DNA from: Perkinsus marinus ATCC 50983
Taxonomy: Eukaryota; Perkinsozoa; Perkinsida; Perkinsidae
Assembly: GCF_000006405.1 (NCBI RefSeq)
Contig: NW_003210321.1
Location: forward strand, 463,929 to 527,928
Direction: 5' to 3'
Length of the DNA: 64,000 bases
This document shows positions 9,236 through 19,248 of this stretch, one piece after another. The notes beneath the pieces are model-generated. The model did not search any database, was not told where the DNA came from, and was given only the letters and a program-made list of their open reading frames with translations. Each line of letters begins with the position of its first letter. The first letter of the stretch is position 1. Made by a program: the position numbers and the translations under genes.

Positions 9236-11999
9236 ATGATCAGGACTAACATGTCGAATAGGCTCGGCGTGTCACTCTTGAAGGTACTGCAAGCCTACGA
9301 ACGTTGTGTGAGGGAGCGATCTGCTGCGGACTCTGCCGGGACGAAGATGGAGATCGAAGAGTTACAGAAAAAGCTGCATCGTCACAAGACCGCTAATAAA
9401 GGTAGTATCGCTGCTGGTAGTCCACTTGACTTACCCCCCACCCTTAGTGTTGTATCGAGCTCTTCATATACTCAACTCCCGCACCAACCACTGCCAGGAT
9501 CAGGTAGGCTCACAGTGGGAGGGGGACGGCTTATTGATTTGTATGTAGGTGGGACTCGATTCTAGGGAGGACCCGGCGGTGGTGGCGGAGCTCCGAAAGA
9601 AATTAGACGAAACTGAGGCGGCCCTACGGAGAGAGAAGCAAACGACTGATGTCTTACGGTAGGCCGATCGAGAGGTCGGAATAGTGTTGTAGAGGACTCA
9701 TTAGGTATCATCTCCAGCAAGCTACTAGCCTCAACTGTATGTCCCTTGGGGCTGCCGGCGGCAGTGGCGGCGGAGGCGGCGGCTTTGGTGGCGGTGGTGT
9801 ATTCTAGCCGCGTTCGACGTAGTCCCCTTTCAACGTTTGTTATCACGAGAAATACCGCTCTGTGCGGTCGAACACACTACCATTGACGATCTCACCATCA
9901 TCTCGAGTATCGCCTTCTACTACTACTGTGCGACTGCTTATCATCCTATGCCCTGCTGCACACTACTACTTGTATTCTGCCTTGAGTCGCTTGTGGTGGT
10001 AGTAGTACGATTGCTCGACCAGATCATGTGTTGCGTATTTTATAGTGGAACGAATGGTATGCCTGAAAGAGAGCCTTCACTGTCAGTAGCGGTTCCTAGG
10101 ATGCCAACCAGGGAGGGGCCTCAGGAGGGTGGTAGCGTCTGTGCCGCAACCTTGGCGGAGGCGGCGGCCATTGATCTGGACTTAGAAAGGACGTTCTCTC
10201 ACTTGTCCTCAGCGGCATCTGGCCGAGAGGAAGCTAAGATACTCCTTAATCGATTTGTAGAGGAGCATCCAGACGTTGGCTACACCCAAGGCATGAACTA
10301 CGGTAGTATGAGGCTAACTCCTCACCCTCTGGGGCCGACTATAGGTTGGTCTAGGGTCACTAGGCCTTTCGGGCTCCACCTCAAGGGGATGCCCTGAATC
10401 ACCCTTTCACGATCATAGACCTCGTAGTAAACTGAGGACGAATTTGTCTGATGGGCACAGCCGGGGGCATTGAGAGCAGGTCTTCATGCCGGTATCGACT
10501 TCAAGCGGTGTTGTATTCAGTTGCCACCTGCCTGGTATTGCGGCATACTCGTGGCGGTCATTGCGCTCGAGAAGTAGCCTACCAGCAGTTCGTAGCCATC
10601 ATGGCTCACCTTTCCGGACTGTGGTACTTCCTCGTCTATGGCCAGCAGTAGTAATGAGGTCACCAATAGAGTTAGGTCCGACGGTCTACCGCTATTACAG
10701 CCTGCCATCAGCTGCTACGTCAAATGCTGTAAGAAGTACCTGCCACGGTGAGTCGCCTTTGACTGGTCAGAGGGGACGAGTCCTCGTCCTTAGATTGCAC
10801 GCGAGGCTGGCCTACCTCCACGTCGAGCCTTTGGCGTATCTACCTACTGGGTACGGCTCTCTCTGACTATGCAATGCCTCCCACGATCGTCATTTAGGTG
10901 GCTCTCTCTGTTTTCGAAGTGGCTGCCTATGGATTCTATATTGCTTGTATTGGACCTAGTTGCAGGTTTGTCCATCCTCAGCTGTGGGAGTTTTGAATTC
11001 GCCCCGTCAGGTCACGGCTTGAATGCTCTCCTAGCGGTCACGCTGTCAATCTTCCATCAGTACCAGGACGTGATAACGCAGATGCAATCTATGCACCAGG
11101 TGCTCAACTTCATCAACAGAGGTGACAAGAGTGGTCATACCGTAATTTGCCCATCTTTCACATCACTGTAGATATGCAGCTACAGCCAGTGGAGGCTGAT
11201 AAGCTCATATCTTCAACGACTATGGTCTGGCTCCCGCGAGTTCATATGACTGTTGGCAAGGAAGTCCAGGCTGCTGTTGAGAACTGTTGCGAGCTTCCTG
11301 TTCAGCAGGGGTCCTCACCCAGAGACGAGCTTATTGGTATCACTTCCGAGAGGTAAATAGTTCACACTGGTTGTTTGATACTTCAGACGATGGTGAAAAT
11401 TCTAACAATGTCGACGAACCAGCAGCAGAGGGGATCTCTAGCGACCCGCCAGGGCCACGAGAATCAAACGGCATGGATTCCTGTGAAAAGTCACGGTCCC
11501 GAAGTGCCCCTTCCGATGGAACAGGCGGCCCTTGTCGACCTTCCTCGACCAACTCGAATGAGGTGTGTGATACTACAGTCCGTCTCGAGTCGTTGAATAC
11601 CTCCTCGGACGACAAACCATGTGAGATTAATCCCAGTGATTCTGCTGAGGTGTTAATCATGGCGTTCTTTCGGTCGGAATTTTATTGATTTTTTCAGGAA
11701 ATCCAACGACTCAAGAGCCAGCTAGCTGAGAGGGATGTAAGAGGACTTGACGAGTCGTGTATCGGACGTGTTCACCCCTCGCTGGCCTTCAGGCCACGAT
11801 AGAAGCCCTCCGAGCGGAGATGGAGAATCTCAGGCAGGAACGAATGGATGCGATCGAGGTCAGTAACGAGGATACTTTCTGGACTTCGACTTTGCATGGA
11901 CAGATGCAGATGAAATGCGTTCATGCCAAGGACGAGCTCCAACGTCAGCTTCTTGGGGAGATTGCCGACCTCCGGTATCGTCTCGACAACAGCCTTTAG
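9236..11999 (+). CDS. TBC-domain Rab GTPase-activating protein (multi-exon)
   Basis: TBC proteins switch off Rab GTPases in membrane traffic with two catalytic fingers. The arginine finger motif IDLDLERT is at about 10170-10193 and the glutamine finger GYTQGMNY at about 10277-10300, both intact. A later exon encodes FRWLSLFSKWLPMDSILLVLDLV, the helix that fits WFLTLFS...LP...VLRIWDL of TBC domains. Before the domain come coiled-coil exons (LQAYERCVRERSA, EIEELQKKLHRHK, DPAVVAELRKKLDETEAALR). After it come a Ser-rich linker (SRSRSAPSDGTGGP) and more coiled coil (LQATIEALRAEMENLRQERM) ending LLGEIADLRYRLDNSL with TAG at 11997-11999. Introns are numerous and only partly resolved. It may be fused to the CUE-domain exons directly upstream. 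Confidence 0.8.
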
Positions 12000-13192
12000 T
12001 TCCGCAAGACGAGACGACACTGTTTGATTTGCTGTACGATAATTCAACCCTTCCTGTGTATTTTTTCCAAGCTTTAGGCTGTGGAGTTGTGGTAGTCGGT
12101 GCTAATCGAAGATCCTACGAGATACTTCCGCAAGTTTGGAAGTATCCCCGCTGACGATAAGATCTGATAGCAGCATCCTTGGCGTGATTAGTTAGGGGGT
12201 ATTCAATGGGCCGAACTGGTCCCTTAGCGAATCGTCTAGCAAAGCCGTTTTGTCGGCCTTGGACTCCAAGCTCATACACGTACAATAACTTTCAGAAGAA
12301 CTATAGTTTTCCGATGGAGATTTTCGAGGAGCCCTCAGCCCAACAAGCCGTCTACGGGCGATCAATGTTTGACTTGACTCTGCGCTGATCGAGTGCATGA
12401 GGTGATTTTCTTCTTTTTTTCGGTGATTTTCTTTGTTATTATACAATTTGCCTCGTTCATGATTGCCTTCTTCTTGTCCAATAGCCTCAGCCATCATCAG
12501 AAGGGGGGGGGGGGGACGATTCGCGTTCGAGTCGAACGATTCGACGAGTTACGGATGGGTCACAACTTGAGTGACGGAGTGGGATTTGCATCGGCAGCAC
12601 AGCTAGATCTCACCCGACTACTTCAAAACCCCGACGAACGTGACATGCGACTCAAGATGCAATGAGGCATGTGGAACAAGGCCACTCGGGGACTGATGTC
12701 ACATGGATCACGTTGCCACCAGCGGTGGAATAGTTTCTGAACTCCCTGATTAATGCGCGATTCTTTAAACAATACGGGTTCCTCAGACTGAGATTTAAAT
12801 ATCTCACCAGGATGATCACAGGATTTTAGCGTTCTAGACTAGGCGTCACTGTTAAAGTATGGTCTGCTGGTACGTCGGAATCACTAATTGCAGAATACTC
12901 TTCCACCAACTCTTCTCCTCTAGCTTGGCCTCTCCATCTCCAAATATACATGATTAGTCGGTCATCTTCGCGAGTTAATTCACCGATGCTATGCGAGAAA
13001 GGCGATCGGTCAAGGTTGACCCACTACCGAGAAAGACGCACGATGACTTAGCATGGTTTGGAGCCTCTCGGCCTCCACCGTTCAACATACTCGCACAAGA
13101 CTTCCATCGAAGACAACTGACCTAGATCGCCCTTCGGTCGGACCAAGGCCCTTGTAAGAACGCAGAGGAAGACTCAAGGACGCTGACGCCTC
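12000..13192. other. Intergenic region with a G-homopolymer; weak coding hints
   Basis: A run of about 12 G residues lies near 12503-12515. On the minus strand 12192-12400 could encode a Ser-rich C-terminus (SPSENYSSSESYCTCMSLES), and on the plus strand 12520-12665 is open (HNLSDGVGFASAAQLDL). Neither could be tied to a gene. 12670-13190 shows nothing recognisable. Confidence 0.35.
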
Positions 13193-13264
13193 ATGACTGC
13201 CCACACCGCTTGGCTAGCAGGAGAGTTCTTACTGGTGGAATCCAACGCAAAACAATATTTCCTT

Positions 13265-14571
13265 TCAAGAAACGCAAGAGTTGATGGTTCTTGGCAGAGT
13301 CCGCAAGTACGTTGCAAAGTCCCCAACTCGGAGGAACTCGTCGCCATACTTCTGCAAAACGTCCTCTACATCATCTCCCCACTGTACAGCGTCAGATTTG
13401 CCTCTCAAAACCTCAACACACTGTTCCAGAGCAGGAGAGGGCCCAAACCGACAAAACGCTATGAGTAGTCGCAGCACGATGTCATCCAAGTAGAACTCGA
13501 CCCTCACGTTCTCGCAAGGCCGCAAGAGTTTTGTCAGCGATCTCAAATGCGAGTCGCAATCTTCGCGATCAGCGGCCCCCTCCATCCGGTACAAACACAA
13601 GGTCACCCAACGACCCAGATGAGCCCCTCGAGAATCCTTGTCGGCGGTCATGAGTGCTTCAATATCGACACACGTAGAGTTGATGATGCCGGGCCGAGCT
13701 AAGGCAGTGTACTGTAAAAGGCGGCTTATTGTGGACTCTCTCGCTGAAGGCAGTCTCACGGCCAGAGAGGTGAGACCTGAGGTAGATGAGAGGTTGGACT
13801 AGTTAGGGTAGATCTGCCTAGTACAGCGACAGTAGCTTCGGACTTGCTCGACTTGAACGTCACTCGGGGAGTCTCCGGTGATCATGGGGCTGCTACGATT
13901 GTGCAGAGCGTCAACTAGCGGTACCTGAGCTGACAGAGTCGGACTAGTCTCTAGAGGATAGGAAAATGGAAACGATTCCCTGGCTAAGACAGTCAGCCGT
14001 TACCGCATGCGACGTGGTTTCCTCGAACCCACCTCAAAGCACTCTAATTCAGCACGTAGAGACAGCTGGAGTAATCGCTCCATACTTCGGAATGCATCGT
14101 ATCTGAGCGATTCCTGCAGTGATTCCAGATAACGACGAGAACTTGGAGGTTGCCGACCGGACATGAAATTGCCCTGCATGATGTGGGCCTCTTACCTCAC
14201 AGCGTCTCCTACGTCATCCATCAATGAGGAGTCTGTGAGTGTCTTCAACAACGGGGGCAGTAGGTACTGAATTACGAGCATCAGAAGAGGTCGCGGGTTC
14301 GAATCCCACAACCTACACCCACGTTTCCCATCAAGGGTTGGTGGTCGTCGCCGACCTCTCTCAGAATACAGCCAACCCCCACGCTCTGTACACGACTGTC
14401 CTCTTCTCGTCTCAACTTCACGCACACTCTCTCGACCAAGTCTGCATCGATAGCATCATCCTCCCCCTCAGGGCAACTTCGTCGTTTGAGCATCCTGATG
14501 ACGGAGGTAGGAGGCTGGAGACAGCTTAGGAGGTCCCTCGCTCGAGCGTCGGCGCCTTTGAGAGTGGACAT
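13265..14571 (-). CDS. Uncharacterised alpha-helical protein (multi-exon)
   Basis: Family not recognised. ATG at 14569-14571 starts MSTLKGADARARDLLSCLQP and runs to about 14400. An intron holding a tRNA-like element follows. The next exon encodes IQYLLPPLLKTLTDSSLMDD, then an exon with RYLESLQESLRYDAFRSMERL, then a segment ARESFPFSYPLETSPT, and a long terminal exon (13265-13759) with STISRLLQYTALARPGII, GRWVTLCLYRMEG, VEFYLDDIVLRLLIAFCRFG and YGDEFLRVGDFATYLRTLP, ending at TGA 13265-13267. The repeated amphipathic helices resemble ARM/HEAT-like solenoids, but no diagnostic motif was seen. Intermediate splice sites between 13800 and 14200 are not settled. Confidence 0.55.
14262..14325 (+). repeat. 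tRNA-like (SINE-type) element, antisense to host gene
   Basis: Plus strand: GGTCGCGGGTTCGAATCCCAC preceded by a D-arm-like ACGAGCATCAG. The B box is perfect. Opposite-strand reading gives CGIRTRDLF and LWDSNPRPL, hallmark artefacts of tRNA-derived sequence. It sits at the intron/exon border of the minus-strand helical-protein gene. Confidence 0.6.
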
Positions 14572-14583
14572 TGGCAAAAAACA

Positions 14584-15640
14584 CTACAGAAGACGAGCTG
14601 ATGGATGCCGATCAAAAATAACAAGACACGTCTTATACGTGCCTGTCTCCCACCCAGTGACCGACTCTACTATTATCACAGTTGTTTGAGGTGATCGAGA
14701 CTGTATTCCAAAATCGTTTCGTGTGAGAATGCACTGGTCATTCGCAAGGGGAGAAAACGATGTCACTGCGGGATCGCTCTCGTAGCCTTCCAAATTAGTC
14801 TTTCGTCCTTTCCTCCGCTAAGGACAGCCGGCAAGAGCAAACAGTAGAGCAATAGATCTTACTAGTCTAGTCCCTTAGAGTCTAACCCGACTACGCCAAT
14901 CACAACCTACAATCTCACATAAGGTAGTCGAACTGCAGTCAGCCTTCTACATACTGCATCAGCTCGGCTCGATACGAGATGTGAACGTAACGAGGGGGAC
15001 GTACCCGGTCAGAGCAAGTTGACTCACTCTGGGAAATATGCAACTATGAGGCAAATGAAATCATATGCCGCAAGTGTCATCATCCTTGTACTGTGATTGA
15101 TGATACGCTGGTTGCAGAGAAGACCATTATCAGCAATGACTTTGCTCAGCATAACTCCATTATGGGGGGATAGACCCGATGAAAATATTCTGATCTCTGA
15201 GGTCCAACTCTCCGTCGTAGTCGACACTGCTCTCTATCTCAGTTGAAGACGGGATCCTATTGGAAAGAGCCGAGAATTAATGAAGTCCCTCAAAGTGCCG
15301 CTCGCGGGATTAGAACCGAAGTCCTTCTGATTATACATCTAAGGGTAGGCCCTACACCCACTGTAGTACATATCCATGTGAAAACTTCGTCAGTTCTTTC
15401 CCTCATGGCACGGTCCAAGAAATCCAACGTCTGCTTCTATAAGAGCTCTCCGGTCCTCTAAACTGTAACCGCACTGCAAACCATCCTCTGAAATTAGGTC
15501 AACTACTGTACATTGTAAAAAGGGAATATTCTCGATATCCACCACTGCGGCCTCGGTGAAGTAGAAACACCAAAGGAAATGCCACCTCCCACTTTCGAAC
15601 TCGACCCCGTTCCGGTTGCCATAGAAGAGCAAACTGCACG
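14584..15640 (-). CDS. Uncharacterised coding region (exons only, low confidence)
   Basis: Not recognised. Minus-strand exons with coding-like composition: about 15390-15545 (VDIENIPFLQCTVVDLISED, YSLEDRRALIEADVGFL), about 15160-15225 (DYDGELDLRDQNIFIGSIPP in one frame) and 14584-14793 (GYESDPAVTSFSPLANDQC, ending at a stop). A tRNA-like fragment lies between the first two. Whether they make one gene, or are the 3' part of something else, cannot be decided here. The phosphodiesterase upstream ends independently at 15826. Confidence 0.3.
15296..15365 (-). repeat. tRNA-like (SINE-type) fragment
   Basis: Minus strand: GGACTTCGGTTCTAATCCCGC followed by GGCACTTTG; B box with one change (GGTTCTAATCC). 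Same tail pattern as the copies at 6.2 and 61.2 kb. Confidence 0.5.
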
Positions 15641-15825
15641 CTAATATAAACTAACCGACAATTAGAAAGAATAGTTCGACGAGGCCACTATAATCTTGAG
15701 CTCGATAGCTCCTACTACTGCCCCTCTATGAGGAAGGCAGTCTTGATGGCTCACAGTAGTAGTACATACTAAATTCAGATTAGCAATAGATGTACAATGA
15801 TATACGGTCAGAATTAAAGATAGAA

Positions 15826-17511
15826 TCAAGCCTCGGACGACGTCAACTGCTGCTGCTGCTTCTCAGCGGCTTCCTTCAACTCCTTAAAGTAGGCCTCGTT
15901 TCGAATCATCTGGTCCCTTCTAGGTCCTAGATCCTCCCATATTGCGGCCATTGCATTCCACAACGGAGCCGCTACAAAAGTGATGAAGCCCAGTTGTAGC
16001 TTGGCGAACTCGAGCTCGTCGTCAGGGTGGTGCTCCATGAAGGGAGCGAAGGAAAGCCCCTGCAGCTTCTCCGCCTCTGCCTGGTGATGGAACTCCTTCA
16101 TCACTCTATAGGACCAGTTTTTATACAAATCGGTGGGCAATACAGGATTGCTGATATCAGCGGCATGCACGACGCACTTATGAACCAATATTCGATTCTC
16201 AGGAGATTCGTAATCGATCTCCCCCAGGGAGGCACCGAGCTCCTGCAACTTCGTAGTCAGGTCGAAGTGAACTTTCATGTCTGTGGCCAGGATGGCGTTG
16301 ATAGTCGTTTTCCGAAACTCCATATATTGCTCATCAGTCCATTCGCTGAGGAAGTTGTTGTTGTGTTCTAGTAGGAGCTCAAAAGTCTTCGCAGAATGCA
16401 TATTTTCTAAAACAGCGATATCGTTGTACCGAATTGCCAAAGGGTGTCGCCTTTTGACGTAGTAGTCGTTATTGAAGCCTTGATGGCCTAGGTCATGAGT
16501 GAGAGCCCCCACGAGAAGGGCTATCTCGTCCACAGGAGAGCAGAAGACGTCGGCGCCCGAGATCCGCAGTATCCGACCTACCGCGGCCAAAACGGAGTAC
16601 GCATGTTTGAAATTATGGTAGGGAATAGCAGAGTTATAATTTGCAACGACAGACAACAGAAAACTTTGCATTTTCGAGAACTCTATGACGTCTTCTCCAG
16701 ACAAGACCTCGTTGAAACAACCCCATACGTGGAACAAATTGAAAGCGTTCTTCGCAAGCTCCTCCTCAGAAAGACTCAACCGGTCCATCTCCCATGACGT
16801 GAGCTCTTCCAAAGACTTGGTACAGAGCTCAGTGGAATATGGAAAACCTTCGTTGTGCGCAAAGGAGGTTTGTGAAAAGATACCCTTCATGCTGGAGTTG
16901 CCATCTTCAGTGCTGACTCGGCTACGAGCAGAGGCCGCATTGCTTTGTGCCAAACTAGGCCTTCTGGGCACTTTGGTAGGATGCTCCTCCATCCACTCCA
17001 TGACGAAGCTGTTGATCGATGAAGGTTCCTTCTCCAACTGCATGGTGACTCTAGCCATGACCATGTTCTTGAGAGCGGCATTGGATAAGTCGTGAGCGAG
17101 GGAGCTCAGGTTGGGACTAGACGCCTTCTGACCTCCCTTGGTCCTCTCTGGTGTGCAAGAGAGGCTGCCAGTGGAAGCTCTTCGAGCAGCGTGGCGCTTG
17201 ATAGTGGTGCTTCCGACACAATTGAACCACTCTCGTATGTAGGTGCACATGAAGAGGGTGGGGTCTTCGGGCATTCGACTGCCGAGCTCAACCATGAGCT
17301 CAGTCAGAAGATTCTCGAGGTCATGTTCGTAGAAGTATTCCTGGATTTTGAAAACTTGATGGGTCTCCTCCTCGTCGTTAATCGGCGTGGATGATATGCG
17401 TGGTTGATTCGATAGGAAGGAGGACGTCTCGGTCGATCCAAGGTTGCCTGTGGCTGACATTGAAGCGACCAAAACTAGATCACCAACAAGATTAAGGATT
17501 CGCACGATCAT
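15826..17511 (-). CDS. Class I cyclic-nucleotide phosphodiesterase with N-terminal RIIa-like domain
   Basis: Class I PDEs hydrolyse cAMP and/or cGMP at a two-metal site. This intronless 561-residue frame has the catalytic domain at residues about 225-550: HNFKH (H299, H303), HDLGHQGFNN (H339, D340), HAADISNP (D452) and a purine-pocket glutamine in KLQLGF (Q507). All four metal ligands are present. The usual second aspartate of HD.DH is glycine (HDLGH), a variant I recall from other alveolate PDEs. Residues 55-96 (IQEYFYEHDLENLLTELMVE, then MPEDPTLFMCTYIREW) look like an RIIa/DPY-30-type dimerisation-docking helix pair, with a weaker second copy at 134-178. No membrane segments are seen. A second ATG at 17460 (MSATGNLG) is an equally likely start. 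Substrate (cAMP or cGMP) cannot be told by eye. Confidence 0.93.
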   Translation of the reverse strand: MIVRILNLVGDLVLVASMSATGNLGSTETSSFLSNQPRISSTPINDEEETHQVFKIQEYFYEHDLENLLTELMVELGSRMPEDPTLFMCTYIREWFNCVGSTTIKRHAARRASTGSLSCTPERTKGGQKASSPNLSSLAHDLSNAALKNMVMARVTMQLEKEPSSINSFVMEWMEEHPTKVPRRPSLAQSNAASARSRVSTEDGNSSMKGIFSQTSFAHNEGFPYSTELCTKSLEELTSWEMDRLSLSEEELAKNAFNLFHVWGCFNEVLSGEDVIEFSKMQSFLLSVVANYNSAIPYHNFKHAYSVLAAVGRILRISGADVFCSPVDEIALLVGALTHDLGHQGFNNDYYVKRRHPLAIRYNDIAVLENMHSAKTFELLLEHNNNFLSEWTDEQYMEFRKTTINAILATDMKVHFDLTTKLQELGASLGEIDYESPENRILVHKCVVHAADISNPVLPTDLYKNWSYRVMKEFHHQAEAEKLQGLSFAPFMEHHPDDELEFAKLQLGFITFVAAPLWNAMAAIWEDLGPRRDQMIRNEAYFKELKEAAEKQQQQLTSSEA

Positions 17512-17637
17512 CTACCTGCACAGTCTCATGGACCCCTATGGAAACATTTTACTGGTAGAAGAGATGACAGGACAGGCCCGATCGAACTGCTATGGTCCAC
17601 GGCACGTCACCGGGCCTATAACCTACCAACTGCTCCT

Positions 17638-17745
17638 TAAGGCGTACCTTAAAAGTGGCAATTCCTTACGCTCCTTATTTGAGGAGCGCTTACTCATAAC
17701 TTTACATTTTTAAGGAGCGTCCTACTTTTAAGGTACGCCTTAAAG
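17638..17745. repeat. Palindromic MITE-like element with 18-bp inverted repeats
   Basis: AAGGCGTACCTTAAAAGT near 17639-17656 is mirrored by ACTTTTAAGGTACGCCTT near 17727-17744. An inner hairpin CGCTCCTT/AAGGAGCG-type inverted repeat lies between them. The whole unit could fold into a long hairpin. Confidence 0.8.
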
Positions 17746-17904
17746 AGTGTGAAAACCTGCTCCTAACCGAAAAAAGCGGAGCGATGCGGCGCGCGCTAGA
17801 ATCACGAGTCTATCCTGACGACATGCGATTTACAACTTGTCAACAAATTTGGAAAAAGATCTGGCTATGTGCAACGTCCAAGACTCTTGGGAGTTGAATC
17901 TACA

Positions 17905-18050
17905 CCTTTTCACTCTCAAATTCAACAAGTAGAAAAACAAACTAAATAGATGAAATTTGATTTTCGACGAGTGAAAGGAGTCTTTCACGAAATGAAAGTT
18001 CGATTTTCGTTGACCGGTCGAAAGTGAAAGTTCAAATTCCTAGATGGAAA
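17905..18050 (+). repeat. Interspersed repeat family 2, copy A
   Basis: AT-rich unit with TTGATTTTCG, AAAGGAGT.TTTCACGAAA, TTTCGT.GACCG.TCGAAA and ending AGATGGAAAA. A second copy lies in a syntaxin intron at 56291-56446 with the same order of blocks. Confidence 0.65.
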
Positions 18051-18222
18051 ACATGTGCAGGGCCGACTACATGTGCCGGTGATTATTTGATAATTCCCAG
18101 GACATTTCTGAGAATTTACGTTTTTCTCTGAACATTTCTACCCTGATTCGTTTGCAAACTCCCATGATCAGTGAGGAAACTCCTGAGCTTAGCTGAGCCG
18201 AGCAAACATATATTCCATGACT
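18050..18222 (+). repeat. hAT-like MITE, diverged copy 1
   Basis: Shares GACTACATGTG, TCTACCCTGATTCGTTTGCA, GTGAGGAAACTCCTGAGCT and ACATATATTCCA in order with the MITE family best seen at 34890-35077. Ends are degraded. Confidence 0.65.
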
Positions 18223-18465
18223 GAAACAATCGCTCATAGTATGGGCCTCATACTATCACTAACGACACACACAAATACGACCAATATTCCTCACGCAGAG
18301 ATGTGCAGAGGACTATGATGACGGTGTAGTTGAAAATTTCTGGAATCCGTATAGTTCATTACCGGTTCTCAGAGAGGGTATGTCTCTGCGTTCGTCCTGT
18401 TTCGTATTCCCGTTTTTCCGGAGTAGTTTTTTCTTTAGTAGTGATTTCAACTACCGCTGCAACGA

Positions 18466-19248
18466 ATGGCAGAGAGTGGTGATGACACACTGGTAGACCT
18501 CGCGCTCCCTGGGAGGTTCAAATGGGTGTGGTTGGTCGGCCTCGTGGGCGTAGGGGTGACATTTATCCTCCTAATCGCCCTACACAGGACCTTCTCGGAC
18601 CTCATCATCATCTCAATGGTGGGGTTGTTATGGATACTCGCGCCGTTGGTTTGTCTATTTACAACCCTCGTTAGAAGGTATGGATTTAAGCGAGCTATTC
18701 ATTATCTGGACCTGGGACTTTCGGTCGAGGACATGACATCGAGTATGCCAACCGTAGAGGACAAGAAGTCCTTCTTCGAGATGGCTAAGAACGCTTCGAC
18801 GGTCTCGCTGGATGCCACGGTTTCATCACAGGACTTGTGTGCGATATGCTTAGATGAGGAGGATATGGATTTCCCGTTGATAACCCTGAGGTGCGGTCAT
18901 GTGTTTCATGAGAGATGCATCGACTCCGTCATCGACACAGCCTATGAGAAAATGTATGCCCCTCAATATCTCGGCTTGCCAATTTTACCTCGAGAGAAAG
19001 TGCTCAGCTCGCTACGCTGTCCTCTCTGCCGCTCACAAATCACGCAGGTAGACCGTGATATCGAACAAGGCTATCGAGATTCTGTCACGGAGGACCACGA
19101 TGCAGTCGCTGGTGATCCTCCTCCTAGTGAAAGGCCTTTGGCGAGGACTGCCGCCATCACTGGCTTATCTGAACTGGGAGAGTTCAACATCCCCTATTCG
19201 TCCGATGCGGTATCTACTCCCACGTTCGCAGCAACTACACGGTCGTGA
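18466..19248 (+). CDS. Membrane RING-H2 finger protein, probable E3 ubiquitin ligase
   Basis: A single-exon frame of 260 residues. Two membrane segments near the N-terminus (residues about 18-40, WVWLVGLVGVGVTFILLIAL, and 45-68) are followed by a cytosolic part with a RING-H2: CAIC (125-128), RCGHVFHERC (about 144-153) and CPLC (185-188). The order C2-C-H-H-C-C2 fits a zinc-binding RING-H2 that recruits an E2 enzyme. The spacing between the sixth and seventh ligands is about 31 residues, longer than in typical RING-H2 domains (10-13), and holds a predicted helix. The C-terminal tail is acidic and Ser/Thr rich. It probably acts at an internal membrane; substrate unknown. Confidence 0.87.
   Translation: MAESGDDTLVDLALPGRFKWVWLVGLVGVGVTFILLIALHRTFSDLIIISMVGLLWILAPLVCLFTTLVRRYGFKRAIHYLDLGLSVEDMTSSMPTVEDKKSFFEMAKNASTVSLDATVSSQDLCAICLDEEDMDFPLITLRCGHVFHERCIDSVIDTAYEKMYAPQYLGLPILPREKVLSSLRCPLCRSQITQVDRDIEQGYRDSVTEDHDAVAGDPPPSERPLARTAAITGLSELGEFNIPYSSDAVSTPTFAATTRS

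Larger units (their letters stand above)
17512..18465. other. Divergent spacer between PDE and RING genes
   Basis: The PDE (minus) and the membrane RING gene (plus) are transcribed away from each other, so promoters of both should lie here. The spacer contains a palindromic element, one copy of an interspersed repeat and a diverged MITE, listed separately, plus GCGGAGCGATGC at about 17777 close to the core of intron-motif family B. Confidence 0.6.

Noticed and set aside
14192-14577. Open frames with GIRTRDL and DSNPRP peptides as protein genes (also near 2250, 6187 and 15243)
   Set aside because: These peptides come from reading tRNA-like DNA, usually on the opposite strand; they mark SINE-type sequence, not coding exons. 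The real exon in this interval is a different part of the same stretch.
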